Assembly (NCBI GenBank): GCA_018902385.1
Contig: JABSSW010000001.1
Span: 620,001-684,000 of the forward strand
Length of the DNA stretch: 64,000 nucleotides
DNA from: Physcia stellaris
Lineage: Eukaryota > Ascomycota > Lecanoromycetes > Caliciales > Physciaceae
Reading direction: 5' to 3'
Within the stretch, counting starts at the first letter, position 1, and every line of letters starts with the position of its first letter. Below the pieces are notes generated by a model that saw nothing but the letters and a program-made list of their open reading frames with translations, had not been told where the DNA came from and did not search any database. This document shows, in pieces, positions 21,542-34,078 of this stretch. The position numbers and the translations under genes are program-made.

Positions 21542-24212
21542 TCATCTCTTGCGCTTCTTGCTGTTACCAGTTTGCGGCGTCTTGCTCTTGCCCGTCTGCG
21601 GTGAGGGTTTCCCTTTGCCAGTCTGCGGTGGATTTGTGGCTTGGATCTCGAATTCTTCGCTCTCCAACTGCAGGCTTCCTCGTAGGATACTCAGGGTGAT
21701 GATGTCCTTGCTATAAGTCTTCCACCCTCTCCCATGAAGGACAGCGGTATCCTTATCGTTGCTGGTTGCGATCATGATGGTTCTGCAGGGATCTTGAGGA
21801 CCTTTGCGAGGTAAAGTGGCCTGGATCGATTCCGCACCCGCTTCCAGGCATATTGTTTTTATGTCGGCAAATCCCTTGCCCAGTTCGTTCTTGACGGCTG
21901 GAGTGAAGCAGAACGACCAGTTGGTCAGAGGTTTCAGACCGTCTCTACCTCTGGCGATTGCATCGGCGAGGCTTGTTCCCCATTCCTCTTCCGCCGATGG
22001 ATCTGTCGCTTTGTAATCCTCGTAGTCTAGTAACTCCTTTGCGTTCGCACTGTCTTTGATCCAACTGTCAGCGATGACGCTCTTGCCGCTCAATACGGCA
22101 AGAATGAGGTTGCTCGTCTTCTTCAGCTCTGCGTCTTTACCAACGCAGAGAATGGTGCAATCGCTGATGGACGTCGCCTTTTGGACTCCATGCGCTGACA
22201 AAAACTTCATAAACACTTTGGATTGATCTATAGTGGTGGAGCTAGCAAACAACACTCGAATTGCTGCCGCAGGATCTTGGGGTTTCGCTGTGGTGTCATG
22301 GCCAGCAGACCTCGAGCTTTTGTTTGACGAGCTTGGTTCCACCGGTCTTTCTGGCGTAGCGAGCGATTTTCGAGGTTTGGGTATACGCTTTGCCGTAGCA
22401 GGCTTCTTCTGTACACTTGGAGAAGCCGACGTTTCTAGAGGTTGCGGCGCTGTTTTCCGTGTCTGATCATTGGAGCTTGCAGGACTGGCGTTTGATAGCT
22501 GCTTTCTAGGTCGTTCGCTCGATTGGGGACTATCGGTAGCTGCTACTCCAGCATCATCAGGCTTCTCGGGCGACTCGTTCTCAGAATGTTCTTCATCCGT
22601 TGTCGCATCAGCGTCAGGATTGGTCGCAGCATTGAGCCTATCAGGTATATCATGATCATGTGCGAACTTTACTCTTTTCCGGGCCCTCTCTGGAGAATCA
22701 TTCGTCTCAAATTTTGACTGTTCTTCGATTTCTGCTGCTGGATGAGACTCGTGAGTTACTCCGAGGTGTGTCCCATCGCTATTTTGTCTTTTTACATCGA
22801 TCACATCTTCGTGATCCTTCATCACCGCGTCATCCAATGTTGTCGGTTCTAATAAGGGGTCTTTTGTTCCAACATCGGTCTCCGGAGGATTCGCATCACT
22901 TTGTTCGAGCATTATATCGATGTGCTCGGCATCTTCTGTCGTGGCAGTGGCAAGGTCACTGCTGGAGCTTCTCGCCACTGGACTTGAAGGTGGTTCATTT
23001 TCACCAGCAACAGCGAGTAAAGCATCGGCATGCCTGATATTGCTCGCTTGACTTTCATCTTTGATTTGAGTCTCTCTCTCGTCGGGCGCGGTCGGAGATT
23101 CTATGTATGATCTCGAAATCAGCATGTATGTTATCCCGTGAACTTGAATATGCAAAATGTGTTTTCTGCGCATTCCAGCCCTTACAGCTCCAGAAGGTGT
23201 TTACGAAAGGGACAAATCACCCTTGAAGACCTACCTGTAGGTTCACGCGCCGGTTCCGAGAAATGCTGATACTCTAGATTCCTCGGATCGACACTATCCT
23301 GACATACGACTTTGGTAGGCGTCACGTCGTTAGGTGGGAGCTGTGGGCCTTCGCTCGCTGGATCTGGACTCGATTCATATTGACGCTTTGCTTCGCGAAT
23401 ACTGAAAAGAGTATTACGTTTGAGATCATCGGCGGGCCAATTCCGACTATCCTCATTTCCTCTCAAAGCGTTACTGGTGAGGGTCTTAATGATATTGGCA
23501 GAGTTTGGATCCTTGGAAGGTGTCTCCATAATGGTAGCTCCACTTTCAAGCCTCATCGGGCGTGCAAAAGGTGGAGTAGGCGGTGGTGATGACTCTGGGT
23601 CCGGCATTGAAGATCGGGCAGTACTAATGATGATCTCGGCATCAGCAGTCAGATTCTCGGGTAAGCATTCATTTACAGGAACTATTTGCTGCCCGGACGA
23701 ATTCTGTAATATATTCTGGAGCTCTCAGACGAATAGGACTGGACAGAAACACCAACATACCTGTCCAAGAGTATTTGTAGTTGAGTTTCACCAATGTAAA
23801 AAATATCATTCGGCCAGAGCTGAAGACGGCATGCCCCAACGGATAGTGGCCGCTTCTCCGGTGACTTTGAAGATGGGTCGTTATCCCAGCTGGTACCCTT
23901 CACATAGACATCCGACTTATTGCCTTGAAGTTCGACGAGAGTGGGGCAGCAATCTGATGGTGTTAATTCAAGCTGCACAGAGACAGGGTGGATGTATCAC
24001 AAACGTAGGACTGCCGCGGAAGAATGCCTGGCTTCTGGCTTATCAGACACACTGATCCGTAGATTATCTCTTTGTCGAGGGCTTGCAGATTCGGCTTGAA
24101 GATAGTACTCAACCTTGAGGTCCTCGTGAGATGGCAGGTCGAGAAGAAGCGAGTGCGTTTCGTTGTTCGGTAGAAATTGTACCAGCCGCACTCTGCGAGA
24201 ATACCGTGTCAT
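21542..24212 (-). CDS. FHA and tandem-BRCT protein, Mdb1/MDC1-like DNA-damage mediator
   Basis: A minus-strand gene of about 810 residues. Approximate exons are 24212-24012, 23972-23761, 23703-23235 and 23100-21542. The last intron (23234-23101) is secure; the first two junctions are not. The N-terminal part (about residues 30-140) looks like an FHA domain: 'NLRISVSDKPEARHSSAA', 'PTLVELQGNKSDVYVKG', 'GACRLQLWPNDIFYIGE'. A long acidic Ser/Thr/Pro-rich linker follows, then two BRCT repeats (first around 'IRVLFASSTT...VIADSWIKDS', second to 'HGRGWKTYSKDIITLSILRGSL'), and a basic tail with three PQTG repeats ending in KKRKR. FHA plus C-terminal BRCT pair is the layout of human MDC1 and fission-yeast Mdb1, which read phosphorylated H2A at DNA breaks. 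Nuclear location is inferred. Confidence 0.78.
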
Positions 24213-25244
24213 ATTTTCGGCCGCCCGAATTTGGCCCTTCGGCTCGGAATGCGAGCACAGCTCGCACCATGGCCGGGCAAATGTCAATTCGTGTCATCGC
24301 TGAGGGGTCAAAAGAACACACGTGGTGAAGGGTGTGGATCGGGGCACATCCAGCACGGTATCACGTGACGCCAAGCTAAGCTAATCCTTACTAGGTATCC
24401 TCTGTATCCAATCGCTCAAAAGGCAACATTTCTGGTCTTGCATCTCTGCCTCGAGTGCGTTACGAACTTACGAGATTGCATTGCGAAGATACCAATTATG
24501 AGATCATACTACCATTGTAACCCGGACTGTGCTGCAACTTGCGCTGACGCCGACAAGATGATTAACCCCGTTGGCTTCACACGATGCAGAGGTGAATGTG
24601 CTCCTCGCCAGCGCTGGAGAACAATACGAAGCAGGAAATGCGCCTCAAGGGCCATCCCTCCCCCCAAACATATCCCATTGTTCGAAAGATCATCATCTGT
24701 ATCGACTCTCCGAAGTGTATAATCTTCTCTAAACTCTAGCATTGTTCAGAAGCGTGATTCTGGTGCTTTTGCCTGATCGCTGCTGTCGTTCATCACTAGA
24801 CTTTTCAAGCACGAGAGTTGGATCACCGTGATCTGAAACCTGTGTCCAGAGCTTGATATTGTTCTTTCCTATCCTCCAAGACATCCGAAAACTTCACGTA
24901 GGCCCCATCATCAATTGCTTAAGATTGTTCATTTCATCCTCCTCCTTTCCACGCTCCGCCTTCACTTCAATCCTGATATTGTTGTACACTGAGGCAGATC
25001 GTTCATTGATCCCTATTTGAACAGATCGGCAACTTTTCTGACTATTTGACTCTCACATCTTCCTCTTCCTCTCAGTTTCGTCGTCTCACCAGATCAATCG
25101 CTTTTACAAAGAGCCTACGCAGGCGAGGTCTTACTTTGGCACTGTTCGCTCTCTCAAACACCACTCACTTGCAGCTTTCCTACGCTGTAACAATCTTTGC
25201 TTTATTTAAACATCGAGACCCCCTTCCGCACGGCAGCAACGACC
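24213..25244. other. Divergent intergenic region between the FHA/BRCT gene and the receptor gene
   Basis: Both neighbours are transcribed away from this stretch, so it must hold both promoters. Two opposed frames at about 24,440-24,740 overlap each other, and neither resembles a known protein. A T/C-rich stretch at 24,930-25,100 fits a leader of the receptor gene. Confidence 0.55.
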
Positions 25245-26434
25245 ATGAGCAGCATGGAAATGGCGAACTTGTCACTTGCAGACCCCTTCACCCAGACCAT
25301 CACACTCCACCTAGCTGATGGGACCCCAATGGATGTTCCACTTGTGGAGCTTGATGAGTTCATGCTCTACAGCGTTCGGATGTGCATCAACTACGCCTCA
25401 CAGATTGGTGCCTCCTTGGTACTTTTAGTTATCCTGCTACTCCTCACCAAGCCTGAAAAGAGACGTGCGCCGATCTTCATTACCAACGTTCTATCCTTAG
25501 CTCTGGTTTTTATCCGTAATATCCTGCAATGTTTATACTTCACGGGACCATTCAACAACATCTACGCATACTACAGCCAAGACTACTCGCGAGTGACAGG
25601 AAAGGATTATGGGACCTCCGTAGCAGCTACCGTCATGACGCTGCTCCTACTGATCTGCGTGGAGTTATCCCTGTTGCTGCAGATTCGAGTAGTCTGCTGT
25701 ACACTATCGAAGCTTCATCGTACAATCACGTACACGACGTCAATCATGGTAGCCACTATGGCGATTGCATTTCGCTTAGCTCTTTGCGTCGAGAACTCCA
25801 AGGCCATAGTCTCTTTGACCTATGTGAGTAACGTGGAGTGGCTAGACAACGCCTCAAATATTACGACATCGATAAGTATCTGCTGGTTCTGCGCAGCTTT
25901 TGTTACGAAACTTGGGTTTGCACTTCGACAACGAAGGCAGCTAGGCCTTGATCGGTTTGGTCCGATGCAAATCATCTTCATAATGGGGTGTCAAACCTTG
26001 ATCATTCCAGGTAAGTGAACAGGACATTTACTGGAGATAGGAGATGAGGCTAATGATTTATGACAGCAATCTTCTCGATCCTTCCGTACCTGGTCAACTT
26101 CCCGGGATTCTCCTCGCATGTCCTTACCCTAGTCTCGATCTTCCTCCCGCTATCCTCACTCTGGGCATCAGCATCGATCAGCAACCGTACTCAACCACCA
26201 GGTGGCATGAAACTACGACAAGAGCTGCTCAATAATTCTGCGATGGGATCATCGGGACCGCTGGTCAATGGCAAGAATGTACATGGACCGTTAAGCCCTA
26301 CCAATACAACACGTTCTATGACCAGTAACACGACTCTCATCTCGCCCGGGCATCACGACTATCACGACATCGGAGGGCGAGATCTTGAAGCCCAGGGCTT
26401 GAAGGATGGTCACAAAGCCTGGGTCGCCAAATGA
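25245..26434 (+). CDS. STE2: Ste2-type alpha-factor pheromone receptor (GPCR)
   Basis: Exons 25245-26010 and 26067-26434, with a 56-nt GTAAGT...CAG intron, give 377 residues. Seven hydrophobic segments can be counted, from 'GASLVLLVILLLL' through 'VAATVMTLLLLICVELSLLL' to 'FPGFSSHVLTLVSIFLPLSSLW'. The diagnostic stretch 'DRFGPMQIIFIMGCQTLIIP' continuing into 'AIFSIL' across the splice junction is the conserved sixth-helix region (with the functional Pro) of Ste2 receptors. The extracellular N-terminus carries 'LADPFTQTITLHLADGT' with an N-glycosylation candidate at NLS. The cytoplasmic tail is Ser/Thr-rich. The protein senses alpha-factor-like peptide at the plasma membrane and signals through a heterotrimeric G protein to the mating MAP-kinase cascade; in filamentous fungi it also guides chemotropism. 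Confidence 0.95.
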
Positions 26435-29400
26435 TCTATGCAAGACTGCAGCCTAAGGAACATTGAGCCAACAGCGCGAAGCAATCTTACAAGGGCGCCG
26501 TGGCAGTTTAGCGAAGCATTTTCGGGGGTTTGTTGAAGCGGATCTGTTCTTCATTGTTCATTTGACTCCCTCAAAGTTCTATCGCTACACTTCAGAGAAC
26601 ATATGGACCGGAAACCTACTTACGTCAATCGTTTTCAAGATTCTTCATGACAGCTTTTTTTTTCACGGAGAAGGTGGCTATGTATTTACTTGACATCCCT
26701 CCTCTTTCGCACCTGCATTTCACACATGTATTAACGCTGGCCGAAAGCTTTAGTGAAATGTTAGCTTGTTGTGCCCCTTTCGTGCAGTACTCCGCTCCGT
26801 ATTTTGTTGAATCAGAACAGTATTTATATCGAATAAACTATCTCCACTCGTTCACATGTATATCACAGGACTCTATGTTCTGCTGCCGGCCAGATTCTCT
26901 GAATGGAGCTCGTTCCTTTCGTAATGGCCCGGTTGCCACTTGGAAGACCTCCTCTAGACCTCAGCTAGCAACATATTTCGAAAGCACGCCCTCCAACTCT
27001 CTGCATCTCATCGATAGCATCTCAGGACTGCAGTCATATTTGTATTCGTGCCGGCATTAGGGATCAAGGTGGTATTCGGTTGCGGTAGTTATCTTAACTG
27101 CATATCTTTTGACGCATGTAATTTAGTCAGCATACTAATCACAGCTTGTGGAAGTTCACGTTGCTTCCTTTGATTGTAGCAGTTATGTGACGTAGTATTC
27201 TCCTTGGATCTTGACTCTGTTGTATAACGGTAGTATTCTACGACAAGGTGGCCAAAAGCTGCGCGTTTCGTGTGCGGGAAGGGATCATGGCGAACGACAT
27301 CGTCATAGATGTAGGCATGATCCGCTACTTATTCTCGGCAGAGAGGCAAGGCTGTCGAGATTGGGCGGCTCAGTTGCTCAGGCTACTTCACAAGGAGGAC
27401 ATTTGCCTTGAAACCCTCGATGGCCCTCACAAAGTGGCATCGATGTGCTGACGAAAGTTTGGCCCAGAAGGAGATGGTCGAGTCGGAAGAACAGAGTGGC
27501 ATTGTTGAGGGAACTTTCTATTAATTATTGACCGGATCTAACAGGCTTTTGGCTAGGACTCTATCCCATGGGCTCGCAACGAGTGGTTGAGTTTACCTTG
27601 GCATGCTGGGAGAAAGTGTATCATGCCAACCCGGCAAATACCGTGGCTAATATTCTACCCTGAAGTACCTCCCTAGTCTCTGTTATCGCCGTGGTTCCTC
27701 TCAAGACAAGTGGTCGGACTGTGCTGCAGCGAGATCCTTCATTGTCCGAAGGTCTGGCACAAGATCGTGCAATTGTTGTCAAATAGGCGATTTCTCGGCT
27801 CGATACGATATTGATCCAGGCAACATTCTTATTCTTCGTTCCCGAGGCGGGTAGGCATAGTAGGTAATTGACAAGGAACCTAACAAGTCCTCGATCGAGC
27901 CGTATAGATCCATCAACCTAGGCTAGGGGATACCTGAGATTGAGTCCACGGTCGGTAAAGGCGTTGATACCTTGGCCTAATGACGGAGATTGGCTAGTTC
28001 AATGCAATGAGGCTCAAGCTGACATTGGTATCCGGCTGCCTGAAGTCAGCTCACTGTGTCAATTATCTCGCATCTCTGCGGAGCCGTGCTCATGTTTGAA
28101 AAGTCGGTATCAGTCACACTAAGGTGTCACGGCTGAGGTGTCCTCCTTTTTAAGTCCAATCGAGGCATAGATGTTGATGTGAGCATCATATGTAGTTTGA
28201 GCAAGTAAATTTCTAACCTCGGATGCGCTTCTTATTGAAGGCTGAGATCCAAGTAGCGGCCATACTCGGTTGTTACCTTAATTTAACAGGGAGAATGTTG
28301 ATGCAACCTGGGCGTTGATGCAGCGGAGGTCTCATGCATGAGTGATGGCGAAGGATCTGCGAACTTTGATATCATGACTCTCTTCAAAGGCTCGTAGATG
28401 ACTTCATTAGGCTCGAGTTGAAGGTCTGGCCTGCTATACAATTCAATGGAACGTCAGACTTTGTGTTCCGTAACCCCTCACGCCACCGCTTACCCGACCT
28501 TGGAATACCTAGCAGGTACCAGTGTCCTGCTTTGTAACGATCATCTAGAATAATGTCGTATTTTTTATACCGTAGTCACGGTCAGATGGAGATCCCCAGT
28601 CCTTGACGGCATGACTTGATTATCATGAGCCATGTTAATTTTCGTCTGCACGAAGAGCTGAACAACCATTGACGATCTTCCTTGTCTGTCTAAAGCCAAT
28701 CAGAGTGATAGACGGCTTGATCGAGGACGGTTATGATCAAGGCAGGCCCATCGATAATCTTTTCAGGACAAGACTCAGCCTTAGCCAAGTGAGATCAACG
28801 TTGTGAAGCGGAGATGTTCTCGATTGTCAATAGTCAGATGCTGCATAGCGCTCCCACCCCCACGAAAAATAGGAGATCCAATGATGTCCGTCTGGGCTTG
28901 GAAGGCTCGGAGGTTAATAGACGATGATCCTAAGACTCTAAAAGCCGGCAACTCTAGGAGCTGGTGGGGAAGTCAATAGAGAGTGGCCGCGGAAGCGATG
29001 ATTGGCGAAGCCTGCGAGTCATCCTACCGAGCCCAGCTACTACTGTACTAGGATCTGACTTTCTGGCTTTCTGAGCGCCTTCTTTTTTGTTCTGGCATGG
29101 CCGGCTGATCGGCAACCATTGGTTCTATTCTTGAGGCTGCTGCGCCGCTTGCTGATTGTTGTGTCTGCGACATTGCAGTTCTGCGCTCTCAGATCGTCGC
29201 CGCTTGATAGGATTGGTGCTTTCGAACGGCTGCATGCTCTGCACCCAAACCACACTCGCTTGAAGCTTGTTTGAGAACGAACCTCTTCCACCGAACTGGA
29301 TGGCCCTTGCATTTGCATAATTGCATCCAACCTCGATACACCCTCCCCTGCGTCTGACCCCATCGCCGCAGGTTAATAATAAGCCTGCAGGACATGATAC

Positions 29401-29681
29401 GCCCGCCTCTTATATTCACACTGAAACCTCACTTTACCTGCATGCTTGGCTGGCCATCATCTCGACTAGTCACTACTGACTCCATTCTTGCGACTGCAAC
29501 AAGACAAATACCATTTCATTAATCCATTCACGCTTTGTGAATCTTCAACCGCGTTCAAGTCATTGGAGCCGGCTTCCCTTGCGTCACAATGCCCATTTGG
29601 CTCGGAGTCTTTTTCTCGCTCATTTGATCTTGCTTCAGATCCTGCCAGCCCAGTCTCGCTACTTGGACAAAGATTGACTCC
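26435..29681. other. 3.2-kb intergenic region without a recognisable gene
   Basis: I found no frame with a recognisable domain. The open stretches are short and lack plausible splice partners. Composition is normal and not RIP-like. The last 350 bp before 29682 is C/T-rich in places and probably contains the promoter of the next gene. Long non-coding transcripts cannot be excluded. Confidence 0.5.
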
Positions 29682-31694
29682 ATGACTGCCAATAATGTCG
29701 AGCCCGTTCCTGTCGATGGCTTGGGCAATCCGCAAAAGCTAGTCGACGGCGGGCAGCTATCCACAGTCATTCAAGTACCTCGGTCGAGGCACGGTATCGA
29801 ACAGGACCTACAGGACTTTGCTATGGTCAATGGAGTGTCAGAGAGCCATCACGCTCATCCCGCTGGCGGATCTCGTGATGGTAGTCCAAACAGCTCTGCA
29901 GGCCATATTTACAATGAAAAGCTGCGCGATCGAACTTCCAGACCTACTACGTACAGACAATCGACCGCAAGGTCACAGGGACGAGGACCATCTACAAGGG
30001 ACGAGCAACTGTCCATGCATAATGGACATAATCGGGCCTCGTTGATCAGTCCGTTCAAACCACCAACACCCCAAAAGCGCAAGAAGAGTGGGCTCGGCAC
30101 GGTAATACGCAAAATATTTGGCCGGCGGTCGGTCAAGAATAGGATCAGTTTACCGGCGCCAGCAGAGAATCATTTCCACGTATGAAGCAAATCTTCGATG
30201 GGGTAGCGAGGTATGCTAATCTTTTCCTAGGAATCGAAAACTCTCATCACCACACCCGTGACAGAAAAACAGCGAGCAGCCTCAGCACCGTCTGCAGGAG
30301 TCCTTCGTTCAAGTGCTCTGGGCTCGCATGCTCCATTTATCGTGGATGTCCCCAGGGACTATCGTTCGACCGTTAGCGGCTTACCACCTCAGCCTGAGCG
30401 ACCCCCACCGGAGCGGCCAAGCAGACCTCGTCGAGCGAGCCTACCAAGCGTCATCCTAAGCTCACAAGAGGCGGAGGACATCAACAATGCTTTGACAGGG
30501 CTTGGTCTACAAGATAGCGGGACCCAAATTGTCGATGGGCATAATATAGGCTTTGCGGTTACCAGCGGCAGCAACCCCAAACGCCGATCTCGAAGCGTGG
30601 GAGCATATCGAAGCAGTGGGAAAGAGCATCGGATGTCTCCTATCCAATGGCGGCAATGGCGAAGGAGAAGCGATGAAATTAGATATTGGCGAGAAAGTAC
30701 CACATCAGATGGCTCTCCAGCCATCGGAGGTACTGGCTTCGTCAGTTCGGAGCCTTTGGGTGAGGGATCGGCAGATCCAAACCCCAAACCCAGCTTTATT
30801 GCTGTTGATGGTGAAGGCCGACCATTCGAAGCACATAATCAAGACTTCAACTTCGGACTCCCGCCAGATGATGTTCAAAGCAATGACAACATAGGCGAGC
30901 ACATTGGTCTGGAAGAACGGATGATCACGCTAGAGCTCAAGCTGATGGACTTTGAATTTGCAATCTCGAAGCTCCAAGCAGGGTCGTTCTCACCAGCAGA
31001 CCGTTTTCAGCACCCTGAGCCTTTACCGGGGGCGCCAGCAGTACCAGTACACTCGAGGAGCGTTTCCGACCAGCCGCAAATGCACTCTTTGAAAGTTGGA
31101 AGTAGTGCTTTCATTGACCAGTACCCGTCTTTGGCCTACTACCAGAATAGCGGCACCCCAGCTTCACAACAAGGCCCCTTTGTCCCTGGCCATGATCCAA
31201 CAATCATCCACCCAAAGCCACGCCCCATCAGCATAGCAACCACCCTCAAAGCCAGCGGCGCCAGCAACCAAAACAATTCACCCATTACCCGAGACCGCAG
31301 CGCCCGTAACAGCATCACCGAGCTCACCATCGAGCACTACACGACCCTAATAACGCTAATCCGGCGCGAGCAATCCGCACGGATGCGGCTCGAAGACCAA
31401 GTTACCGAACTGCAGCGTCAGGTTGAGCTCCTCCAAGCACGCTCCCCCTCATCCTCACACTCCCAGCAACGACGAGAACAGCAGCAAAACCTAGGCCGCC
31501 ATTTCTCGCCCGACGATATACGCAGACCGTACAGGCTGGGAGTCGAGAATAGGGAACAGAGAGGAAGATCGAGTAATTACAGCGAGGAGACAGATACGGA
31601 TGATGATGCTTTCCACGACGTTTACGTTACCCCCGTTGAGAGGGGGGAGTTTGAACGGGACAGCTTTGAGGGGGAGGAGGGCGTTGCTTTCTGA
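29682..31694 (+). CDS. Conserved fungal protein of unknown function with a C-terminal coiled coil
   Basis: Exons 29682-30179 and 30231-31694, with a 51-nt intron and a GCTAAT branch site, give 653 residues. Most of the protein is predicted disordered (Ser, Pro, Arg and Gln rich). Landmarks are a basic stretch 'KKSGLGTVIRKIFGRRSVKNR' ending exon 1, a Pro-rich 'PPQPERPPPERPSRPRR' segment, and a more ordered region 'GEHIGLEERMITLELKLMDFEFAI'. There is a likely coiled coil from 'HYTTLITLIRREQSARMRLEDQ' through 'TELQRQVELLQARSP' (about residues 525-570), and an acidic C-terminus. I recall similar layouts in uncharacterised ascomycete proteins but no defined function. No membrane segment or signal peptide is seen, so a cytosolic scaffold is the cautious guess. 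Confidence 0.85.
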
Positions 31695-32420
31695 TACCCC
31701 TGATGCAGGGGAAACAGCAAAACACTCTATGATTGAGCTTTGAAACGGGGGACGAAGATGATATGGGATATGGATATGACAAGAATGAGCTTGGGCCGGG
31801 TTTTGATGAAGCATACGAAGCGTGCATGCGAGCGAGTACACGTTTGATATTCGGGGTGCTGGTTTCACCCGCTTTGGGCCACAGATTATTTCACCATCTA
31901 GCGAGGTTCATGTGTTCGTGGTTGCTTGCCGTTGCAATGGGGTTTCGGTACGAGTACATAACGATTAAGGGGATGGATGATTGGATGATTTGGAGGAGGC
32001 TTTTTCATGCTTGCTGTTTGGATGATATCTGAAGGGGTTGATACTCTCTCTGTACTTCTTCATTGGAGGCGTCTTTTGACTTCATATACCCAGGGCGGCA
32101 TCTGAAGCTTGAGGAATCTAGCAGATTTTGGATGAGGTTTCACGTTTTTGATGTAGGAGTACAGTTTACTGATCGAATGCCATCCCTCTTGAGCCGGGTT
32201 TTGGTTTTGATGTTTTCAAATTGGAGGTCGAGTATATTGCATTGTGATCTCATCAATGATTCCCCCGGAAGGCCGCTCAGGAAATCCAATTACATGCCTT
32301 TCTCCGAGGCTTCTCAGCGCTCTCATGCGAAGAACCAAACCATACCCTCACGACGCCTGGAATCTTCCCTCTCCACTCTCCGACCCAAACACCGTACCAG
32401 TACCCTCTAGATTCACCATT
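31695..32420. other. Convergent 3' intergenic region
   Basis: This stretch lies between the stops of two converging genes. It should hold both 3' ends. No further gene is seen. Confidence 0.55.
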
Positions 32421-34078
32421 TCACATCTCCATCTCATCCCCATTTCTCCCCTCATCCCCAATCTTCACCCCATTCTTCAGCAGATAACTCCTCTTAAAAT
32501 ACGTATTCGGATGCACGATCGTATCCAGCTCGCTGGCCGGCCACGTCCCCTCTTCCTTAACCCTCTTCAGCTCCACCTTGTGCGCATACTCGAACACACG
32601 ATTACAAGCAATATGATAGCGTTTCTTCTCCGGCGCCACATCCTCCCTTACTCCCCTGAGCACATCTTTATCATTGACTCCCGTAGCTTGAAGCAGTGCG
32701 ACGAGGTTGTCGGGCGAGAAATGGCGGTAAGGGCAGCCGTGCGCTTCGCCGCTGCCGGGGGGGTGTTCCGTCAGGATCTTCTGGCATGAGAAGGGGGAGT
32801 AGCCCTTCCCGCGCCGCGTAGCGTCTCCACCGACGTCGCCGTACGCGTGACGCACGTTGTATTTGTACTCTTTGTTGAATTCGTCGTCTGTTTTCTTTCG
32901 GAAGCTCGTGCGCCAGAAGACGAGGCAATCTTCCAGGCTCAGCCCGATGCCTTTGAGGAAGAGCGTGTATTGTAGGCGGCCGAAGTGTTTGAGGTGGTCG
33001 TTTTTGCGGAGGGTGAGGTGCAGGTTTCGCATGCAGAGGGGGAAGTGTTGGGAGAGGCTGTCGATTGAGGAGGCGTTGATGGGGGCCCCGGGGAGGGAAG
33101 TGTCGGCGTCGGAGATGTGTGCGTCGGGTGTAGCGAAGTTTTTGGAGAGATGAGTCAGGATTGGGGAGAGGCGGTCGTCTTCGTCGAGCCGAGGGAGAGC
33201 GCGGGCGGTCAGCTGATGGGTGGGATCAGCATTGGCGGTGAGATGCGAGCAAAGGGGACGGGGAATCATACCTCGAGGCCTTTATCGAGCCTTTCTGTGA
33301 AGCCGGCAAGAACCATACTCATCTGTTCCCTCACTGGGACGTATGCTTTTCCGGCTTTGAGAAAGACCCTCCGCTGTTCGACCAGTTCAGGCACGGTCTC
33401 GAAATCGACTTTGAACCAGCCTCCTTCCTCAATCTCCTCTTTCTTGAGGCCTGGCGTTGCATTTCGTAAGCTTGTCGCTAGAGTCTGTTTTTCTTGCTCG
33501 CTGACGGTTTCCCAGTCAAAGTTGAGACTCTTGACAAAGTCCTGCCGTTCTCGAGCATCGTCGTTCTGGAAGCGTAGCTTGAAAAGTGCGGTTTCGATTC
33601 TACCGAACCGGCGTCTCAGATCTTCGGTCGAAGAAAACGCGAGGCGTAGTATGAAGTGCGAGTAGTGATCCTTCTGACGTTCCTTTTGCAGCTTCGGGTC
33701 TCGCCATCCTACGGAAGAGGGTGCGGAAGAGTTGGGAGAGAGTGGTAGGTATTTAGCGAGAAGAGGTTTGATGTGTTCGGCGGTTTCTGAGGGGGACTTG
33801 TTGCGGAAGGAGCAGGCTTCGAGCTCAGCAAGAACTTGAGGCATTGATTAGCATTTCCTTTCAACGGCCTGGTGAACGAAATACTTGCTCCTCAGCCTAT
33901 CGATTGCCCATTTCTCAAAGTCTTCGAGTGTGATGTCGGCGGTCGGAGGGGTCTCGTAGAGGTTAAGCCGATGGCGGTACTCTTGCTGCTGGAATACAGG
34001 TTCAGCGAATTGCTTTTTTTTATGGTCTATTATATTCCTTCGTTTTGGATCAATCCGATTGAATTCTTGCTTGATCAT
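32421..34078 (-). CDS. PRI2: DNA primase large subunit
   Basis: Exons 34078-33889, 33834-33272 and 33212-32421 give 514 residues, the usual length. The N-terminus 'MIKQEFNRIDPKRRN' and 'LNLYETPPTADITLEDFEKWAI' match the family. The C-terminal domain contains the four Cys that hold the 4Fe-4S cluster: in 'FPLCMRNLHLTL', 'FSCQKILTEHPPGSG', 'EAHGCPYRHFSPDN' and 'YHIACNRVFEYAHK'. The first intron (54 nt) has a GC donor (GCAAGT) and restores the expected junction 'DRLR-ILAELEACSFRNK'; no GT donor nearby does so. Pri2 forms the primase heterodimer with the catalytic small subunit inside the polymerase alpha complex and helps initiate RNA primers at nuclear replication forks. It is a housekeeping gene with ordinary composition. 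Confidence 0.97.

Noticed and set aside
24438-24742. Two opposed open frames in the FHA/BRCT-STE2 spacer
   Set aside because: They overlap each other, have no recognisable motif, and sit in a region that must contain two promoters.
26435-29681. A gene in the 3.2-kb gap, for example around 27,210-27,450 or 29,040-29,420
   Set aside because: The frames are short, lack domains, and no splice combination produced a longer sensible protein.
32857-33665. Plus-strand open frames opposite PRI2
   Set aside because: Antisense shadows of a strongly conserved gene with GC-rich third positions.
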